A stretch of DNA of 64,000 nt from Carex sylvatica (taxonomy: Eukaryota; Streptophyta; Magnoliopsida; Poales; Cyperaceae): the NCBI GenBank assembly GCA_964058845.1, contig CAXKVR010000237.1, forward strand, positions 95,172 through 159,171, read 5' to 3'. The notes under the pieces are model-generated. The model had not been told where the DNA came from and ran no database searches. It saw only the letters and a list, made by a program, of their open reading frames with translations. The position numbers were made by a program, and so were the translations under genes. Below are positions 23,380 to 37,519 of the stretch, one piece after another; position 1 is the stretch's first letter, and each line of letters opens with the position of its first letter.

Positions 23380-26300
23380 GTAACATTTATTTCATTTTAG
23401 ATTAATTTATTTTTGTAGAGTACATTTAGTTTATGCTTAATTTATTGAATATTAAGTAATTAGATTTGTCATTTGTTAGGTTTGTTAAATTTATTAAGTA
23501 ATTAGATTTGTTAGATTTATTGAATATGTTAGATTTATTTAGTTTATGTTAGATTTGAATATGTCAAATAATTATATTTGTTTTTAATTTCTGTTTTTGA
23601 AATTCTGTTTTTTAATTTCTGTTTTTTAAATTCTGTTTTTTAATTTCTGTTTTTTAATTTCTGTTTTTTAATTTTCTGTTTTTTAAAATAGGTTAGTTTT
23701 ATAGATTTGAATATGTGAAGTGATTATATTTGTTTTGAATAGGTTAGATTTATTTTTCAAAATTCGGATTTAATTTTAATAGGTTTTTTAAAATAGGTTA
23801 GTTTTATAGATTTGAATATGTGGAGTGATTATATTTGTTTTGAATAGATTAGATTTATTTTTCAAAATTCGGATTTATTTTTAATAGGTTTTTAAAAATA
23901 GGTTAGTTTAATTTCTGTTTTTTAATTTTTGTTTTTCATTTTCTGTTTTTTTATTTCTGTTTTTTAAAATAGGTTAGTTTTATAGATTTGAATATGTGAA
24001 GTGATTATATTTGTTTTGAATAGATTAGATTTATTTTTCAAAATTCGGATTTATTTTTAATAGGTTTTTAAAAATAGGTTAGTTTAATTTCTGTTTTTCA
24101 TTTTCTGTTTTTTTATTTCTGTTTTTTAATTTTCTGTTTTTTAAAATAGGTTAGTTTTATAGATTTGAATATGTGGAGTGATTATATTTGTTTTGAATAG
24201 ATTAGATTTATTTTTCAAAATTCGGATTTATTTTTAATAGGTTTTTAAAAATAGGTTAGTTTAATTTCTGTTTTTTAATTTTCTATTTTTTAAAATAGGT
24301 TAGTTTTATAGATTTGAATATGTGAAGTGATTATATTTGTTTTGAATAGATTAGATTTATTTTTCAAAATTCGGATTTAATTTTAATAGGTTTTTTAAAA
24401 TAGGTTAGTTTTATAGATTTGAATATGTGGAGTGATTATATTTGTTTTGAATAGATTAGATTTATTTTTCAAAATTCGAATTTATTTTTAATAGGTTTTT
24501 TAAAATAGGTTAGTTTAATTTCTGTTTTTTAATTTCTGTTTTTCATTTTCTGTTTTTTTATTTCTGTTTTTTAATTTTCTGTTTTTTAAAATAGGTTAGT
24601 TTTATAGATTTGAATATGTGAAGTGATTATATTTGTTTTGAATAGATTAGATTTATTTTTCAAAATTCGGATTTAATTTTAATAGGTTTTTTAAAATAGG
24701 TTAGTTTTATAGATTTGAATATGTGGAGTGATTATATTTGTTTTGAATAAATTAGATTTATTTTTCAAAATTCGGATTTAATTTTCATAGGTCTTTTAAA
24801 ATAAGTTAGTTTAATTTCTGTTTTTTAATTTCTGTTTTTTATTTTCTGTTTTTTAATTTCTGTTTTTTAATTTCTATTTTTTAATTTCTGTTTTTTAATT
24901 TTCTGTTTTTTAAAATAGGTTAGTTTAATTTCTGTTTTTTAATTTCTGTTTTTTAATTTCTGTTTTTTAATTTTCTGTTTTTTAAAATAGGTTAGTTTAA
25001 TTTCTGTTTTTTAAAATATGTTAGTTTTATAGATTTGAATATGTGAAGTGATTATATTTGTTTTGAATAGGTTAGATTTATTTTTCAAAATTCGGATTTA
25101 ATTTTAATAGGTTTTTTAAAATAGGTTAGTTTAATTTCTGTTTTTTATTTTCTGTTTTTTTATTTCTGTTTTTTAATTTTCTGTTTTTTAAAATAGGTTA
25201 GTTTAATTTCTGTTTTTTAATTTCTGTTTTTTAATTTTCTGTTTTTTAAAATAGGTTAGTTTAATTTCTGTTTTTTAAAATAGGTTAGTTTTATAGATTT
25301 GAATATGTGAAGTGATTATATTTGTTTTGAATAGATTAGATTTATTTTTCAAAATTCGGATTTAATTTTCATAGGTCTTTTAAAATAGGTTAGTTTAATT
25401 TCTGTTTTTTAATTTCTGTTTTTTATTTTCTGTTTTTTAATTTCTGTTTTTTAATTTCTGTTTTTTAATTTCTGTTTTTAAATTTCTGTTTTTAAATTTT
25501 CTGTTTTTTAAAATAGGTTAGTTTTATAGATTTGAATATGTGAAGTGATTATATTTGTTTTGAATAGGTTAGATTTATTTTTCAAAATTCGGATTTAATT
25601 TTAATAGGTTTTTTAAAATAGGTTAGTTTAATTTCTGTTTTTTATTTTCTGTTTTTTTATTTCTGTTTTTTAATTTTCTGTTTTTTAAAATAGGTTAGTT
25701 TAATTTCTGTTTTTTAATTTCTGTTTTTTAAAATATGTTAGTTTTATAGATTTGAATATGTGAAGTGATTATATTTGTTTTGAATAGATTAGATTTATTT
25801 TTCAAAATTCGGATTTAATTTTAATAGGTTTTTTAAAATAGGTTAGTTTTATAGATTTGAATATGTGGAGTGATTATATTTGTTTTGAATAAATTAGATT
25901 TATTTTTCAAAATTCGGATTTAATTTTCATAGGTCTTTTAAAATAGGTTAGTTTAATTTCTGTTTTTTAATTTCTGTTTTTTATTTTCTGTTTTTTAATT
26001 TCTGTTTTTTAATTTCTATTTTTTAATTTCTGTTTTTTAATTTTCTGTTTTTTAAAATAGGTTAGTTTAATTTCTGTTTTTTAATTTCTGTTTTTTAATT
26101 TCTGTTTTTTAATTTTCTGTTTTTTAAAATAGGTTAGTTTAATTTCTGTTTTTTAAAATATGTTAGTTTTATAGATTTGAATATGTGAAGTGATTATATT
26201 TGTTTTGAATAGATTAGATTTATTTTTCAAAATTCGGATTTAATTTTCATAGGTCTTTTAAAATAGGTTAGTTTAATTTCTGTTTTTTAATTTCTGTTTT

Positions 26301-27120
26301 TTATTTTCTGTTTTTTAATTTCTGTTTTTTAATTTCTGTTTTTAAATTTCTGTTTTTAAATTTTCTGTTTTTTAAAATAGGTTAGTTTTATAGATTTGAA
26401 TATGTGAAGTGATTATATTTGTTTTGAATAGGTTAGATTTATTTTTCAAAATTCGGATTTAATTTTAATAGGTTTTTTAAAATAGGTTAGTTTAATTTCT
26501 GTTTTTTATTTTCTGTTTTTTTATTTCTGTTTTTTAATTTTCTGTTTTTTAAAATAGGTTAGTTTAATTTCTGTTTTTTAATTTCTGTTTTTTAATTTTC
26601 TGTTTTTTAAAATAGGTTAGTTTAATTTCTGTTTTTTAAAATATGTTAGTTTTATAGATTTGAATATGTGAAGTGATTATATTTGTTTTGAATAGATTAG
26701 ATTTATTTTTCAAAATTCGGATTTAATTTTCATAGGTCTTTTAAAATAGGTTAGTTTAATTTCTGTTTTTTAATTTCTGTTTTTTATTTTCTGTTTTTTA
26801 ATTTCTGTTTTTTAATTTCTGTTTTTAAATTTCTGTTTTTAAATTTTCTGTTTTTTAAAATAGGTTAGTTTTATAGATTTGAATATGTGAAGTGATTATA
26901 TTTGTTTTGAATAGGTTAGATTTATTTTTCAAAATTCGGATTTAATTTTAATAGGTTTTTTAAAATAGGTTAGTTTAATTTCTGTTTTTTATTTTCTGTT
27001 TTTTTATTTCTGTTTTTTAATTTTCTGTTTTTTAAAATAGGTTAGTTTAATTTCTGTTTTTTAATTTCTGTTTTTTAATTTTCTGTTTTTTAAAATAGGT
27101 TAGTTTAATTTCTGTTTTTT

Positions 27121-29837
27121 TGTGACATTATGAATTTTATAATAAATATTTTATAGTAACTGATTGAGTTAAGGCGTCACGAATCGAATTATAAATATAG
27201 AAAAACGGTCCAGTGCGGATGGATGACCCGCACTGCGGGTGGCTTCACCCGCACTGGGACAATTTTCCTTAACGAATTCCTGTGATTTTCACTGGGTGCG
27301 GATGGTGGTGCGGATGGGCACACGCAGTGCGGGTGAGTTCTGTACTCTTCTGAAGTTGACGAATTTTCGCTAAGTACTGGATGCGGATGGGGATCATCCG
27401 CACTGAGCTCAGTGCGTCCGCACTAGGCTCGGACATTTTTTCTGCGCCGTGAGTGCGGCTGGACGGATCCGCAGTGCGGATGATCGGTCCGCACTGGGAT
27501 GTGTTTGCTTATTGCGCTGTGAGTGCGGCTGGACGGATCCGCAGTGCGGATGAGTGATCCGCACTGGGGTGTGTTTGTTATTTGCGGAATGAATGCGGCT
27601 GGATGGATCCGCAGTGCGGATGGTTGGTCCGCACTGGGGTCTGTATTTCTGTTATTCTTGTTATTTTGAGGGACTTAATTGCAAAATGGATAAACTAAAC
27701 ATCTTCTCTCTTTCTCTTTCATCTTTTTAATAAATAAAATATTACATAAGGGCCTATTTGTAACACACATGTTAAAGTTTGGTAATATTAATAAAATGGA
27801 GGGGTATATTTGCAAAAGTCCAATTATTAAAACAAATTCCCTTCCTTCTCATTTCATTTCACCGTAAAAATTAAGAAGAATACGTGAGTTAGGTTTAGGC
27901 CGAAGCAAAGAAAGGGAAAGAGAGAAAGAGAGAGAAATTAAGCGCGGAATCTGATCGGACTGACCGGAAAATCGAGAGTCGAGCTGAATTGACGATCCTT
28001 GATCGAATAGAAAGCTTCAATTTGGTATATATTTCTCCTTTGGTAATCTCTTGAAAATCCTAATTTATTCGATTTATTCGATTTGTCATGATTTCGGTTG
28101 GAATTTGTAATTAGGGTTTCGTAATCGAGTTCTAGCTCGATTAGTTGTTAATTTGTGATAATTGATATGATTTATCTTCCTTTTCTCTTGGAAACCCTAA
28201 TTCAATTGATTTGTTATATTTTGGTGAAATTCGAATTCGAATTTTATTTGAAACGTTATAACTCGATAATCGAATTGATTTGCTTGTGGAATTTGGAATT
28301 GAACTAGGGTTTTGGGGTTGGATTGAAATGGAAAGGAATTATGATAGTTTCATGTGAAACTCTGGAAATTGTTGGAATTAATCGAGTTATAACTTCGTAA
28401 AACATATCGGTTCATGTTGTTTATTCAGAACCACCGATTGAATTGGAATTCGAATTAGGGTTTGGTAATGGTATTAATTATCGGATATTAATCGAACGCG
28501 TTAATCGCATTTAACGTATAAAATAGGTGGTAATCATACGAGGCAAAGGATTTCTGGATCGTTCGAGACGCCTGAGCCTTAGTCGAGCGTGCTATTACTC
28601 AGGTGCGGGGTTTCTGGACTTGTTTGATATTTTCTATTCAGAAATTAAACTGTGTTTTGATTTATGTGCATTGCATTGCCCAAATAAAATGAAACTCGAA
28701 TTGTTTTATCTGATTGATTTGCATGCTGGTATGGTTATTATTTGTGTTGATCTGAATGATCTGATTTTGGAATTAAAGTCACCGTGCTTTATATCACCAT
28801 CGGTTGGTGGATATGGTATTATTGTCATCCACCGTGATGACGTCACCCAGGGGGTGAATCCGGATTTTGTCAAAGTCTAATGCATGGACGTTTGACGCTC
28901 AGTGTTCTAAAGCTTTAGATCGTCTGACCTTCGGCAGTTCCCAGTACCGGTTGGGACGAAGGGTAAGTGACTTTGTACTATGATTTTGGATGTGGTGACT
29001 GTGTATCGGATGGCATTACCCAGGGGGTATTGCGTTTGGATGGTCAGTTGGATTTATATGGATTTCCGGATAGGAATTAGAACCAGACTTTTAATTAAAC
29101 AGTTAAGCCTGTAATTACAGATGAGTGTCATGAGAAAAGGTTTTACCTGGTACAGCCGTCTGTAGGTGTCTGTAACCCTACAGATGAGTGGGAACGAATT
29201 GGGGTCCAGTTTGGTGGAACATCTGTAGTTACTACCAGATATTCTGAAATCGAGTTAAACCAAATATTGTGTGCTTGAATTTCATCTTGGCAATTCCTGA
29301 ATTGTGATTTCATTTGGATATATGTTGTCGGGTTTGTGTATTCATGTTTATATATGATTATAAACTGATTTGAGCTATATTTGTGTTTACTTTTTGAATA
29401 TAATCTGTGATTGCAAGTCCAGGGACGATATGTGGTAAATTATCGCACTGAGAATTCAATTCTCATCCCCTCTTTTGGGTTACTTTTTCAGGTTCCGGTT
29501 CGGCGGATCCGAGAGAGACACGAGGTCGGTAGGCCTGGTTTTCACCGCTACTTAGCTGTCTGGTATTGTGACTAGAGACATGTATAGATTTATGTTTTGA
29601 TTGTATATATATATGTGTTCTCTATGTCATTTGGTGATACGTATCCATCGAGATACGGATTTTGTATGATATTACCTGACCAGTTGGGATTTATGAACTG
29701 TTTTTCTTAGTTATTTGTTTGTTTTGTTGGTGTGTTTTACTTTCTATTATATCGTACTTGCCTTGTAGGCATACGGGCAACCGTATGTCTACGGCAGGAG
29801 GCACCCGTCACGCCTCGTGGGGCCGCGGGGTGTGACA
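27121..29837 (+). repeat. Tekay 5' LTR
   Basis: Begins TGTGACATTATG and ends GGGGTGTGACA. Within 27210-27650 it carries GC-rich repeats of TGCGGATG/CCGCACTG: three tandem units of about 70 bp plus shorter inverted ones, able to form hairpins. A 117-codon frame at 28527-28880 recurs in every LTR copy but shows no domain, and I do not call it a gene. Confidence 0.93.
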
Positions 29838-29849
29838 GGTCTCCTTTGG

Positions 29850-29861
29850 TGGTATCAGAGC
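29850..29861 (+). promoter_or_regulatory. Tekay primer-binding site (tRNA-iMet)
   Basis: TGGTATCAGAGC lies 12 bases after the LTR end and matches the standard initiator-Met primer site of plant gypsy elements. Confidence 0.9.
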
Positions 29862-29988
29862 ATGGTTTAGAACCTGAACCAGACTTGTTTGGATACGAGA
29901 GTGGTATACGTATTAATGGGGTCGTCGCGATTATACGAATTCCGTATGATATATCGAATATTATAAACTAACTGTGTTTATTCAGAAA

Positions 29989-32900
29989 ATGGAAACACCA
30001 CACCGAGGTAGAGGCAGACCTCGGAGGAATCAGGAATTGATTATCGAGCCGGCTGTGGATCAGGCTGGAGCTGGTCCAGCTGGTGCTGAGGGAGCTGGTG
30101 GCGCTGGAGGAGCGCCAGGTAGAGACCGGGACATAGATGACCGGCTGATTGCGGCCTATGAGAGAGGTCGCCAAGCGGAGATGCGGGATGCAGCACCGGT
30201 GGTTCGCGGTGGTGCACCCGAAGAGTTTAGAAGGCTATATGATTCATTTCTGCGCTTGAATCCGCCGCGCTATGATGGAACCGGCGGGTATGCGGCAGCC
30301 GAGGAATGGCTGGCGCAAATAAATGCAAAGCTGAATTTGTGCCGCGCACCTGAGGATGACAAAGTCGAGGTAACTGAGCAGCAATTGGAGGGTGACGCAA
30401 GGTTCTGGTGGGACGGGGCCCGACGCAGTTATGTCGGGGAGGAAGCAAGGATTCCGTGGGAATGGTTTGAACAGCAGTTCAACCGGAGGTTTCTGAGCAA
30501 TATTCAACGTGAAGCGTTGCGGAGAAAGTTTCTGGAATTGAGGCAAAATGGGCGTCCGGTGGGGGATTACAATAGTGAGTTTCTGGCGTTATCGCGTTAT
30601 GCATCAGATATTCAGAATGACGCAGTAAGGTATCACAGGCATTACTTGGATGGTTTGGATGGAAATATCTCGATGATTGTTGATACTCCGACTGCTACGG
30701 AGTTGCAATCTATGATGGATCATGCAGAACAGATAGAGATGCATGGTAAGCGGAGGAAAGAGCAACTAACTGAGAGAAATGTAAAACAGAAGGATGCTCA
30801 GAGTGGGCAGATGTCGAGGTCGAGGGGAGGACCATCATTTGCTAGACCCCCTCGGTCGAATATGGCGCCGAGACCTCCGTTTAGACAGACCTCTATGCCG
30901 GGTTTTAGACCGGTGATTCCTTCGCAATGGTGTCGATCGTGCAATCAAGCGCACGATGAGGTTGAGTGTAGGCGCAAGACTAGCGCTTGTTTCATATGTG
31001 GTAGCGCGGGACATTGGGCGAGGGAGTGCCCGAATGCGCTTATGAGGATGCGAGGCGCTGGTAGCGCGGGAGGATCCGCTAGCGTTGGGCGCGGAGCGCC
31101 AACGTGGCGTGGACGTGGTGCATCTCAAGCTGGCGGGGCTAGCGCTAGCAGGGCTAGTAGCGCCGGTAGTGTCGGCAGGGTTAGCGGTGCCGGCAGCGTC
31201 GGCAGGAACGATGGCAGGGCGGCGGCGAATGCGCTTAACATTGCTGGAACTTCGCGCAACGCTGCAACTGCGCTGGGAGATGGCCAGACTGACGTCATGA
31301 CAGGTATACTCTCTATATCTGATCAGGATGCGTATTGTTTGATTGATACGGGGTGCAGCCATTCTATTGTGTCGAGGGAATTGGTAGAAAAAGGGAATTG
31401 GCCAATTGAGACGTGTAATCAAATTGTAAATGTTCAAACCCCGTTTGGTTCAACTGATCAAGGAATCACTTTATGCCGAAACCGAAAGATTAAGATAGAT
31501 GGGAGGGAGTTCGAGGCGGACTTGTTGGTGATGGAGATTACCGGCTACGACGTGTTATTGGGTATGGACTGGTTGACGAGACACGCTGCTACTATTGATT
31601 GTCCGCATCGTCGGATTCATTTCGCGAATTCAAGAGGTATGTCTTGCATACTCAATTGTAGAGAAATTGGGAAACTAACACCGTGTATTTCGGCTGTAGA
31701 GATGAAACATTTGTTAGAATCAGGGTGTGATGCTTACTTGGCGGCCGTGGTTTATGCGCCTGCGGCAGTTCCAGATATCAGCACCATTCCGGTGGTTTCG
31801 GAATTTGTGGATGTATTTCCGGAAGAGATTGTAGGGTTGCCACCTGAACGAGAAGTGGAGTTCGGTATCGAACTGGTACCGGGCACAACACCGATTTCAA
31901 AAGCACCGTATCGAATGGCACCGGCAGAACTAAAAGAACTCAAGGCACAGTTGGAAGATATGTTGGAGAGTGGATTTATCAGACCTAGCACGTCGCCATG
32001 GGGCGCGCCAGTGTTGTTTGTCAAGAAGAAAGATGGAACATTGCGGTTATGCATTGATTACCGCGAGCTGAACAAGGTAACTGTGAAAAATAAATATCCG
32101 TTACCTCGGATTGACGATCTGTTTGATCAGTTACAGGGATCCTCAATATATTCAAAGATTGATCTGAGAACAGGGTATCACCAGCTGAGAATACGGCCGA
32201 GCGATGTGGATAAGACAGCGTTCCGTACAAGGTACGGGCATTATGAATACCTGGTTATGCCGTTTGGGCTGACGAACGCACCGGCAGCGTTCATGGACTT
32301 GATGCACCGTGTGTTTCACGATTTGTTGGATTCTACAGTTGTGGTATTCATTGATGATATACTGGTGTATTCGCGCTCGCGAGAAGAACATGAGGTACAT
32401 CTTAGAATTGTGTTGCAAAGATTGCGTGAACATCAGTTATTCGCAAAGTTGTCGAAATGTGAATTTTGGTTGGAGGAAGTTACATTTTTGGGGCATGTGG
32501 TTTCTGGAAAAGGATTAGCGGTGGATTCCGAAAAGATTCGGGCTGTGACAGATTGGAAAAGGCCAGAGACAGTTACTGAAATTCGCAGCTTTCTGGGGTT
32601 AGCCGGGTACTACAGGAGATTTGTACTCGGGTTTTCGCGGTTAGCCGCGCCACTTACAAAATTGTTGCACAAAGGCGTGAAATTTGATTGGGGTACCGCG
32701 CAAGATAAAAGTTTTGAGGAATTGAAGAGTCGGCTGGTATCCGCGCCAGTTCTTGCTATGCCGACTACTGATAAAGAGTACACGGTTTACACCGATGCAT
32801 CTCGATTGGGTTTGGGTTGCGTATTGATGCAAGATGATCACGTAATGGCCTACGCATCTCGGCAATTGCGACCGCACGAGCAAAACTACCCGACACATGA

Positions 32901-34752
32901 TTTGGAGTTAGCGGCGGTGATATTTGCGCTGAAGATTTGGCGGCATTACTTGTATGGCGTGAAATGCCGAATCTATACTGATCATCAAAGTCTGAAATAC
33001 ATCTTCACGCAAAAGGAGTTAAATTTGAGACAAAGGCGGTGGTTAGAATTGATGAAAGATTATGACTTGGATATCCAGTATCATGCAGGAAAAGCGAACA
33101 GTGTAGCAGATGCATTGAGCAGAAAGAGTCAGGTAAACCTGGCGTCGGTGATTACAAGTGAAACGCATCTTCTCGAGGAAATGCGCAGAATGGAAATACA
33201 TGTTGGTGCGTCACGCGAATTAGCGTTGGAAATTGCATCTAAATGTAATAGAAGTGAGGTTGGGATTAGCGCAACTGCAATGGCGTCGGTTGTGCTAGCA
33301 GCGGTTGAAATCCGATCGGAATTACACGAGCAGATTCGTGCAGAGCAACAGAATGATCCGAGATGTCAGAAATTCAAAATGCACTATGAGTCAAATGCAG
33401 ATTCACCGTTTCAAGTTCAAGGAGATGGCATCTTGCGGTTTCACGACCGCATTTGTGTACCAAGTAATTCGGAGTTGAAAGATCTGATTTTGTCAGAGGC
33501 GCACAATTCGGGATACGCTATCCATCCGGGAGAGGTAAAAATGTATCAAGATCTAAAGAAGTATTTTTGGTGGCCAAAGATGAAAAAGGAAGTACAAAGG
33601 TACGTTGAAAAGTGTCAAATATGTCAGCAAGTTAAAGCGGATCGGCAGAGAAAAGCAGGATTGCTAAGACCGCTGGAAATACCTACAAGGAAATTTGAAT
33701 CAATCACGATGGATTTCGTAAGTGGATTTCCGAGAACTGTCGGAAGGTATAATACAGTTTGGGTGATTGTGGATCGGTTAACGAAGATAGCACATTTCAT
33801 TCCGCTTCGAATTGAGACATCTGGGCCAGAATTGGCGGAATTGTTCCTGAAATATCAGTTCAAGTACCATGGTTGCTCGCGCAATATTATTTCTGACCGA
33901 GATCCTCGGTTCACTTCTCATTTCTGGGAGAGTTTTCAAGAAACAATGGGTACCAAGTTGAGATTTAGCACTGCGCACCATCCTCAGACTGACGGTCAGT
34001 CTGAGCGCACTATTCAGACGCTGGAAGACATGTTGCGCTCCTGCGCGCTAAGTTTACAAGGTTCGTGGGTTGATCATTTGTATCTGGTGGAGTTTGCGTA
34101 TAACAACAGTTATCATTCGAGCATTGGTATGTCACCGCAAGAGGCGCTGACAGGGCAGCAGTGCCGTACTCCATTGTGGTGGGGACCAGCGGGTACCTAT
34201 CCACCTACAGGGCCGCAAATGTTAGAAGAAATTGCTGAGAAAACAAAGATGGTTTTGAGTCGGCTCAAGTCGGCTCAAGAAAGGCAAAAGAAATATGCGG
34301 ATGTTCACCGAAGACCGTTGGAATTTCAAGAAAGTGATCACGTATGGCTTCGAGTTTCGCCTGTCAGAGGCGTGCATCGATTTGGTGTTTCGGGCAAGCT
34401 AAGTCCTCGATATATTGGGCCGTTCCAGATTTTGCGACGAGTTGGACCGGTTGCATACGAGCTTGCACTACCACCAGCGTTGGACCGGGTTCATCCGGTA
34501 TTCCATGTATCACAGTTACGCAGATATGTGCGAGACCCGTCGCATTGTATTGATCATTCGGGTTTACGCGTACAAGATGATCTGACATATCAGGAAGAAC
34601 CAATGCAGATATTGGATCGAAAAGAGCAACGGCTACGAAGCAAAGTGATTCGGCTCGTGTTGGTAAAATGGGGACGCCATTCCGATAAGGAAGCGACGTG
34701 GGAGCTCGAAGAGAGCATCCGAGAAAAGTATCCGGAGTTATTCGACAATTAA
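29989..34752 (+). CDS. gag-pol: Tekay-type gag-pol polyprotein with chromodomain
   Basis: The ATG at 29989 gives 1,587 residues without a break; an upstream in-frame GTG is not a likely start. Domains in order: Gag (PPRYDGTGG at about 88, WWDGARR), CCHC knuckle at about 334-347, aspartic protease (LIDTGCSHS, Asp about 452), reverse transcriptase (about 640-830, catalytic FIDDIL with Asp 789 and 790), RNase H (YTDAS, Asp about 936), and integrase. The integrase has an HHCC zinc finger (about 1171-1211) and the triad D1242, D1303, E1339; the last two are separated by 35 residues. The tail (about 1540-1585) has the chromodomain-like pattern [17 protein letters not shown], typical of Tekay/Del chromoviruses. 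The product makes particles, copies RNA into DNA in the cytoplasm and integrates it. All catalytic motifs are intact. Confidence 0.95.
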   Translation: METPHRGRGRPRRNQELIIEPAVDQAGAGPAGAEGAGGAGGAPGRDRDIDDRLIAAYERGRQAEMRDAAPVVRGGAPEEFRRLYDSFLRLNPPRYDGTGGYAAAEEWLAQINAKLNLCRAPEDDKVEVTEQQLEGDARFWWDGARRSYVGEEARIPWEWFEQQFNRRFLSNIQREALRRKFLELRQNGRPVGDYNSEFLALSRYASDIQNDAVRYHRHYLDGLDGNISMIVDTPTATELQSMMDHAEQIEMHGKRRKEQLTERNVKQKDAQSGQMSRSRGGPSFARPPRSNMAPRPPFRQTSMPGFRPVIPSQWCRSCNQAHDEVECRRKTSACFICGSAGHWARECPNALMRMRGAGSAGGSASVGRGAPTWRGRGASQAGGASASRASSAGSVGRVSGAGSVGRNDGRAAANALNIAGTSRNAATALGDGQTDVMTGILSISDQDAYCLIDTGCSHSIVSRELVEKGNWPIETCNQIVNVQTPFGSTDQGITLCRNRKIKIDGREFEADLLVMEITGYDVLLGMDWLTRHAATIDCPHRRIHFANSRGMSCILNCREIGKLTPCISAVEMKHLLESGCDAYLAAVVYAPAAVPDISTIPVVSEFVDVFPEEIVGLPPEREVEFGIELVPGTTPISKAPYRMAPAELKELKAQLEDMLESGFIRPSTSPWGAPVLFVKKKDGTLRLCIDYRELNKVTVKNKYPLPRIDDLFDQLQGSSIYSKIDLRTGYHQLRIRPSDVDKTAFRTRYGHYEYLVMPFGLTNAPAAFMDLMHRVFHDLLDSTVVVFIDDILVYSRSREEHEVHLRIVLQRLREHQLFAKLSKCEFWLEEVTFLGHVVSGKGLAVDSEKIRAVTDWKRPETVTEIRSFLGLAGYYRRFVLGFSRLAAPLTKLLHKGVKFDWGTAQDKSFEELKSRLVSAPVLAMPTTDKEYTVYTDASRLGLGCVLMQDDHVMAYASRQLRPHEQNYPTHDLELAAVIFALKIWRHYLYGVKCRIYTDHQSLKYIFTQKELNLRQRRWLELMKDYDLDIQYHAGKANSVADALSRKSQVNLASVITSETHLLEEMRRMEIHVGASRELALEIASKCNRSEVGISATAMASVVLAAVEIRSELHEQIRAEQQNDPRCQKFKMHYESNADSPFQVQGDGILRFHDRICVPSNSELKDLILSEAHNSGYAIHPGEVKMYQDLKKYFWWPKMKKEVQRYVEKCQICQQVKADRQRKAGLLRPLEIPTRKFESITMDFVSGFPRTVGRYNTVWVIVDRLTKIAHFIPLRIETSGPELAELFLKYQFKYHGCSRNIISDRDPRFTSHFWESFQETMGTKLRFSTAHHPQTDGQSERTIQTLEDMLRSCALSLQGSWVDHLYLVEFAYNNSYHSSIGMSPQEALTGQQCRTPLWWGPAGTYPPTGPQMLEEIAEKTKMVLSRLKSAQERQKKYADVHRRPLEFQESDHVWLRVSPVRGVHRFGVSGKLSPRYIGPFQILRRVGPVAYELALPPALDRVHPVFHVSQLRRYVRDPSHCIDHSGLRVQDDLTYQEEPMQILDRKEQRLRSKVIRLVLVKWGRHSDKEATWELEESIREKYPELFDN

Positions 34753-34789
34753 GGTACGAATCAAGTTCAGCGGACTGAACTTCATTTTA

Positions 34790-34802
34790 AGGGGGGGAGA
34801 AA
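34790..34802 (+). promoter_or_regulatory. Tekay polypurine tract
   Basis: AAGGGGGGGAGAAA-type purine run immediately before the 3' LTR start TGTGACAT. Confidence 0.85.
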
Positions 34803-37519
34803 TGTGACATTATGAATTTTATAATAAATATTTTATAGTAACTGATTGAGTTAAGGCGTCACGAATCGAATTATAAATATAGAAAAACGGTCCAGTGCGG
34901 ATGGATGACCCGCACTGCGGGTGGCTTCACCCGCACTGGGACAATTTTCCTTAACGAATTCCTGTGATTTTCACTGGGTGCGGATGGTGGTGCGGATGGG
35001 CACACGCAGTGCGGGTGAGTTCTGTACTCTTCTGAAGTTGACGAATTTTCGCTAAGTACTGGATGCGGATGGGGATCATCCGCACTGAGCTCAGTGCGTC
35101 CGCACTAGGCTCGGACATTTTTTCTGCGCCGTGAGTGCGGCTGGACGGATCCGCAGTGCGGATGATCGGTCCGCACTGGGATGTGTTTGCTTATTGCGCT
35201 GTGAGTGCGGCTGGACGGATCCGCAGTGCGGATGAGTGATCCGCACTGGGGTGTGTTTGTTATTTGCGGAATGAATGCGGCTGGATGGATCCGCAGTGCG
35301 GATGGTTGGTCCGCACTGGGGTCTGTATTTCTGTTATTCTTGTTATTTTGAGGGACTTAATTGCAAAATGGATAAACTAAACATCTTCTCTCTTTCTCTT
35401 TCATCTTTTTAATAAATAAAATATTACATAAGGGCCTATTTGTAACACACATGTTAAAGTTTGGTAATATTAATAAAATGGAGGGGTATATTTGCAAAAG
35501 TCCAATTATTAAAACAAATTCCCTTCCTTCTCATTTCATTTCACCGTAAAAATTAAGAAGAATACGTGAGTTAGGTTTAGGCCGAAGCAAAGAAAGGGAA
35601 AGAGAGAAAGAGAGAGAAATTAAGCGCGGAATCTGATCGGACTGACCGGAAAATCGAGAGTCGAGCTGAATTGACGATCCTTGATCGAATAGAAAGCTTC
35701 AATTTGGTATATATTTCTCCTTTGGTAATCTCTTGAAAATCCTAATTTATTCGATTTATTCGATTTGTCATGATTTCGGTTGGAATTTGTAATTAGGGTT
35801 TCGTAATCGAGTTCTAGCTCGATTAGTTGTTAATTTGTGATAATTGATATGATTTATCTTCCTTTTCTCTTGGAAACCCTAATTCAATTGATTTGTTATA
35901 TTTTGGTGAAATTCGAATTCGAATTTTATTTGAAACGTTATAACTCGATAATCGAATTGATTTGCTTGTGGAATTTGGAATTGAACTAGGGTTTTGGGGT
36001 TGGATTGAAATGGAAAGGAATTATGATAGTTTCATGTGAAACTCTGGAAATTGTTGGAATTAATCGAGTTATAACTTCGTAAAACATATCGGTTCATGTT
36101 GTTTATTCAGAACCACCGATTGAATTGGAATTCGAATTAGGGTTTGGTAATGGTATTAATTATCGGATATTAATCGAACGCGTTAATCGCATTTAACGTA
36201 TAAAATAGGTGGTAATCATACGAGGCAAAGGATTTCTGGATCGTTCGAGACGCCTGAGCCTTAGTCGAGCGTGCTATTACTCAGGTGCGGGGTTTCTGGA
36301 CTTGTTTGATATTTTCTATTCAGAAATTAAACTGTGTTTTGATTTATGTGCATTGCATTGCCCAAATAAAATGAAACTCGAATTGTTTTATCTGATTGAT
36401 TTGCATGCTGGTATGGTTATTATTTGTGTTGATCTGAATGATCTGATTTTGGAATTAAAGTCACCGTGCTTTATATCACCATCGGTTGGTGGATATGGTA
36501 TTATTGTCATCCACCGTGATGACGTCACCCAGGGGGTGAATCCGGATTTTGTCAAAGTCTAATGCATGGACGTTTGACGCTCAGTGTTCTAAAGCTTTAG
36601 ATCGTCTGACCTTCGGCAGTTCCCAGTACCGGTTGGGACGAAGGGTAAGTGACTTTGTACTATGATTTTGGATGTGGTGACTGTGTATCGGATGGCATTA
36701 CCCAGGGGGTATTGCGTTTGGATGGTCAGTTGGATTTATATGGATTTCCGGATAGGAATTAGAACCAGACTTTTAATTAAACAGTTAAGCCTGTAATTAC
36801 AGATGAGTGTCATGAGAAAAGGTTTTACCTGGTACAGCCGTCTGTAGGTGTCTGTAACCCTACAGATGAGTGGGAACGAATTGGGGTCCAGTTTGGTGGA
36901 ACATCTGTAGTTACTACCAGATATTCTGAAATCGAGTTAAACCAAATATTGTGTGCTTGAATTTCATCTTGGCAATTCCTGAATTGTGATTTCATTTGGA
37001 TATATGTTGTCGGGTTTGTGTATTCATGTTTATATATGATTATAAACTGATTTGAGCTATATTTGTGTTTACTTTTTGAATATAATCTGTGATTGCAAGT
37101 CCAGGGACGATATGTGGCAAATTATCGCACTGAGAATTCAATTCTCATCCCCTCTTTTGGGTTACTTTTTCAGGTTCCGGTTCGGCGGATCCGAGAGAGA
37201 CACGAGGTCGGTAGGCCTGGTTTTCACCGCTACTTAGCTGTCTGGTATTGTGACTAGAGACATGTATAGATTTATGTTTTGATTGTATATATATATGTGT
37301 TCTCTATGTCATTTGGTGATACGTATCCATCGAGATACGGATTTTGTATGATATTACCTGACCAGTTGGGATTTATGAACTGTTTTTCTTAGTTATTTGT
37401 TTGTTTTGTTGGTGTGTTTTACTTTCTATTATATCGTACTTGCCTTGTAGGCATACGGGCAACCGTATGTCTACGGCAGGAGGCACCCGTCACGCCTCGT
37501 GGGGCCGCGGGGTGTGACA
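34803..37519 (+). repeat. Tekay 3' LTR
   Basis: Same length and apparently the same sequence as the 5' LTR except C at 37118, which removes a stop codon and opens a spurious frame at 37052-37237. Ends TGTGACA before the target duplication TTTTT. Confidence 0.93.

Larger units (their letters stand above)
27121..37519 (+). mobile_element. Complete Tekay/Del-type chromovirus (Ty3/gypsy)
   Basis: 10,399 bp with equal 2,717-bp LTRs, 5-bp target duplication TTTTT (27116-27120 and 37520-37524), primer site, one open gag-pol frame with a C-terminal chromodomain-like segment, and a polypurine tract. By eye the LTRs differ at one base (T at 29436, C at 37118), though I did not align every position. 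It sits in the leader intron of hAT copy 1, in the same orientation. All parts needed for retrotransposition appear present, so it may be an active or very recently active copy. Confidence 0.93.

Noticed and set aside
28527..28880. 117-codon frame conserved in three Tekay LTRs (also 36209-36562 and, minus, 43974-44426)
   Set aside because: Conservation follows from LTR identity; no domain is recognisable and the position is untranslated LTR.
30227..34603. Antisense and alternate-frame ORFs inside gag-pol
   Set aside because: Shadows of the long plus-strand polyprotein, with no domains of their own.
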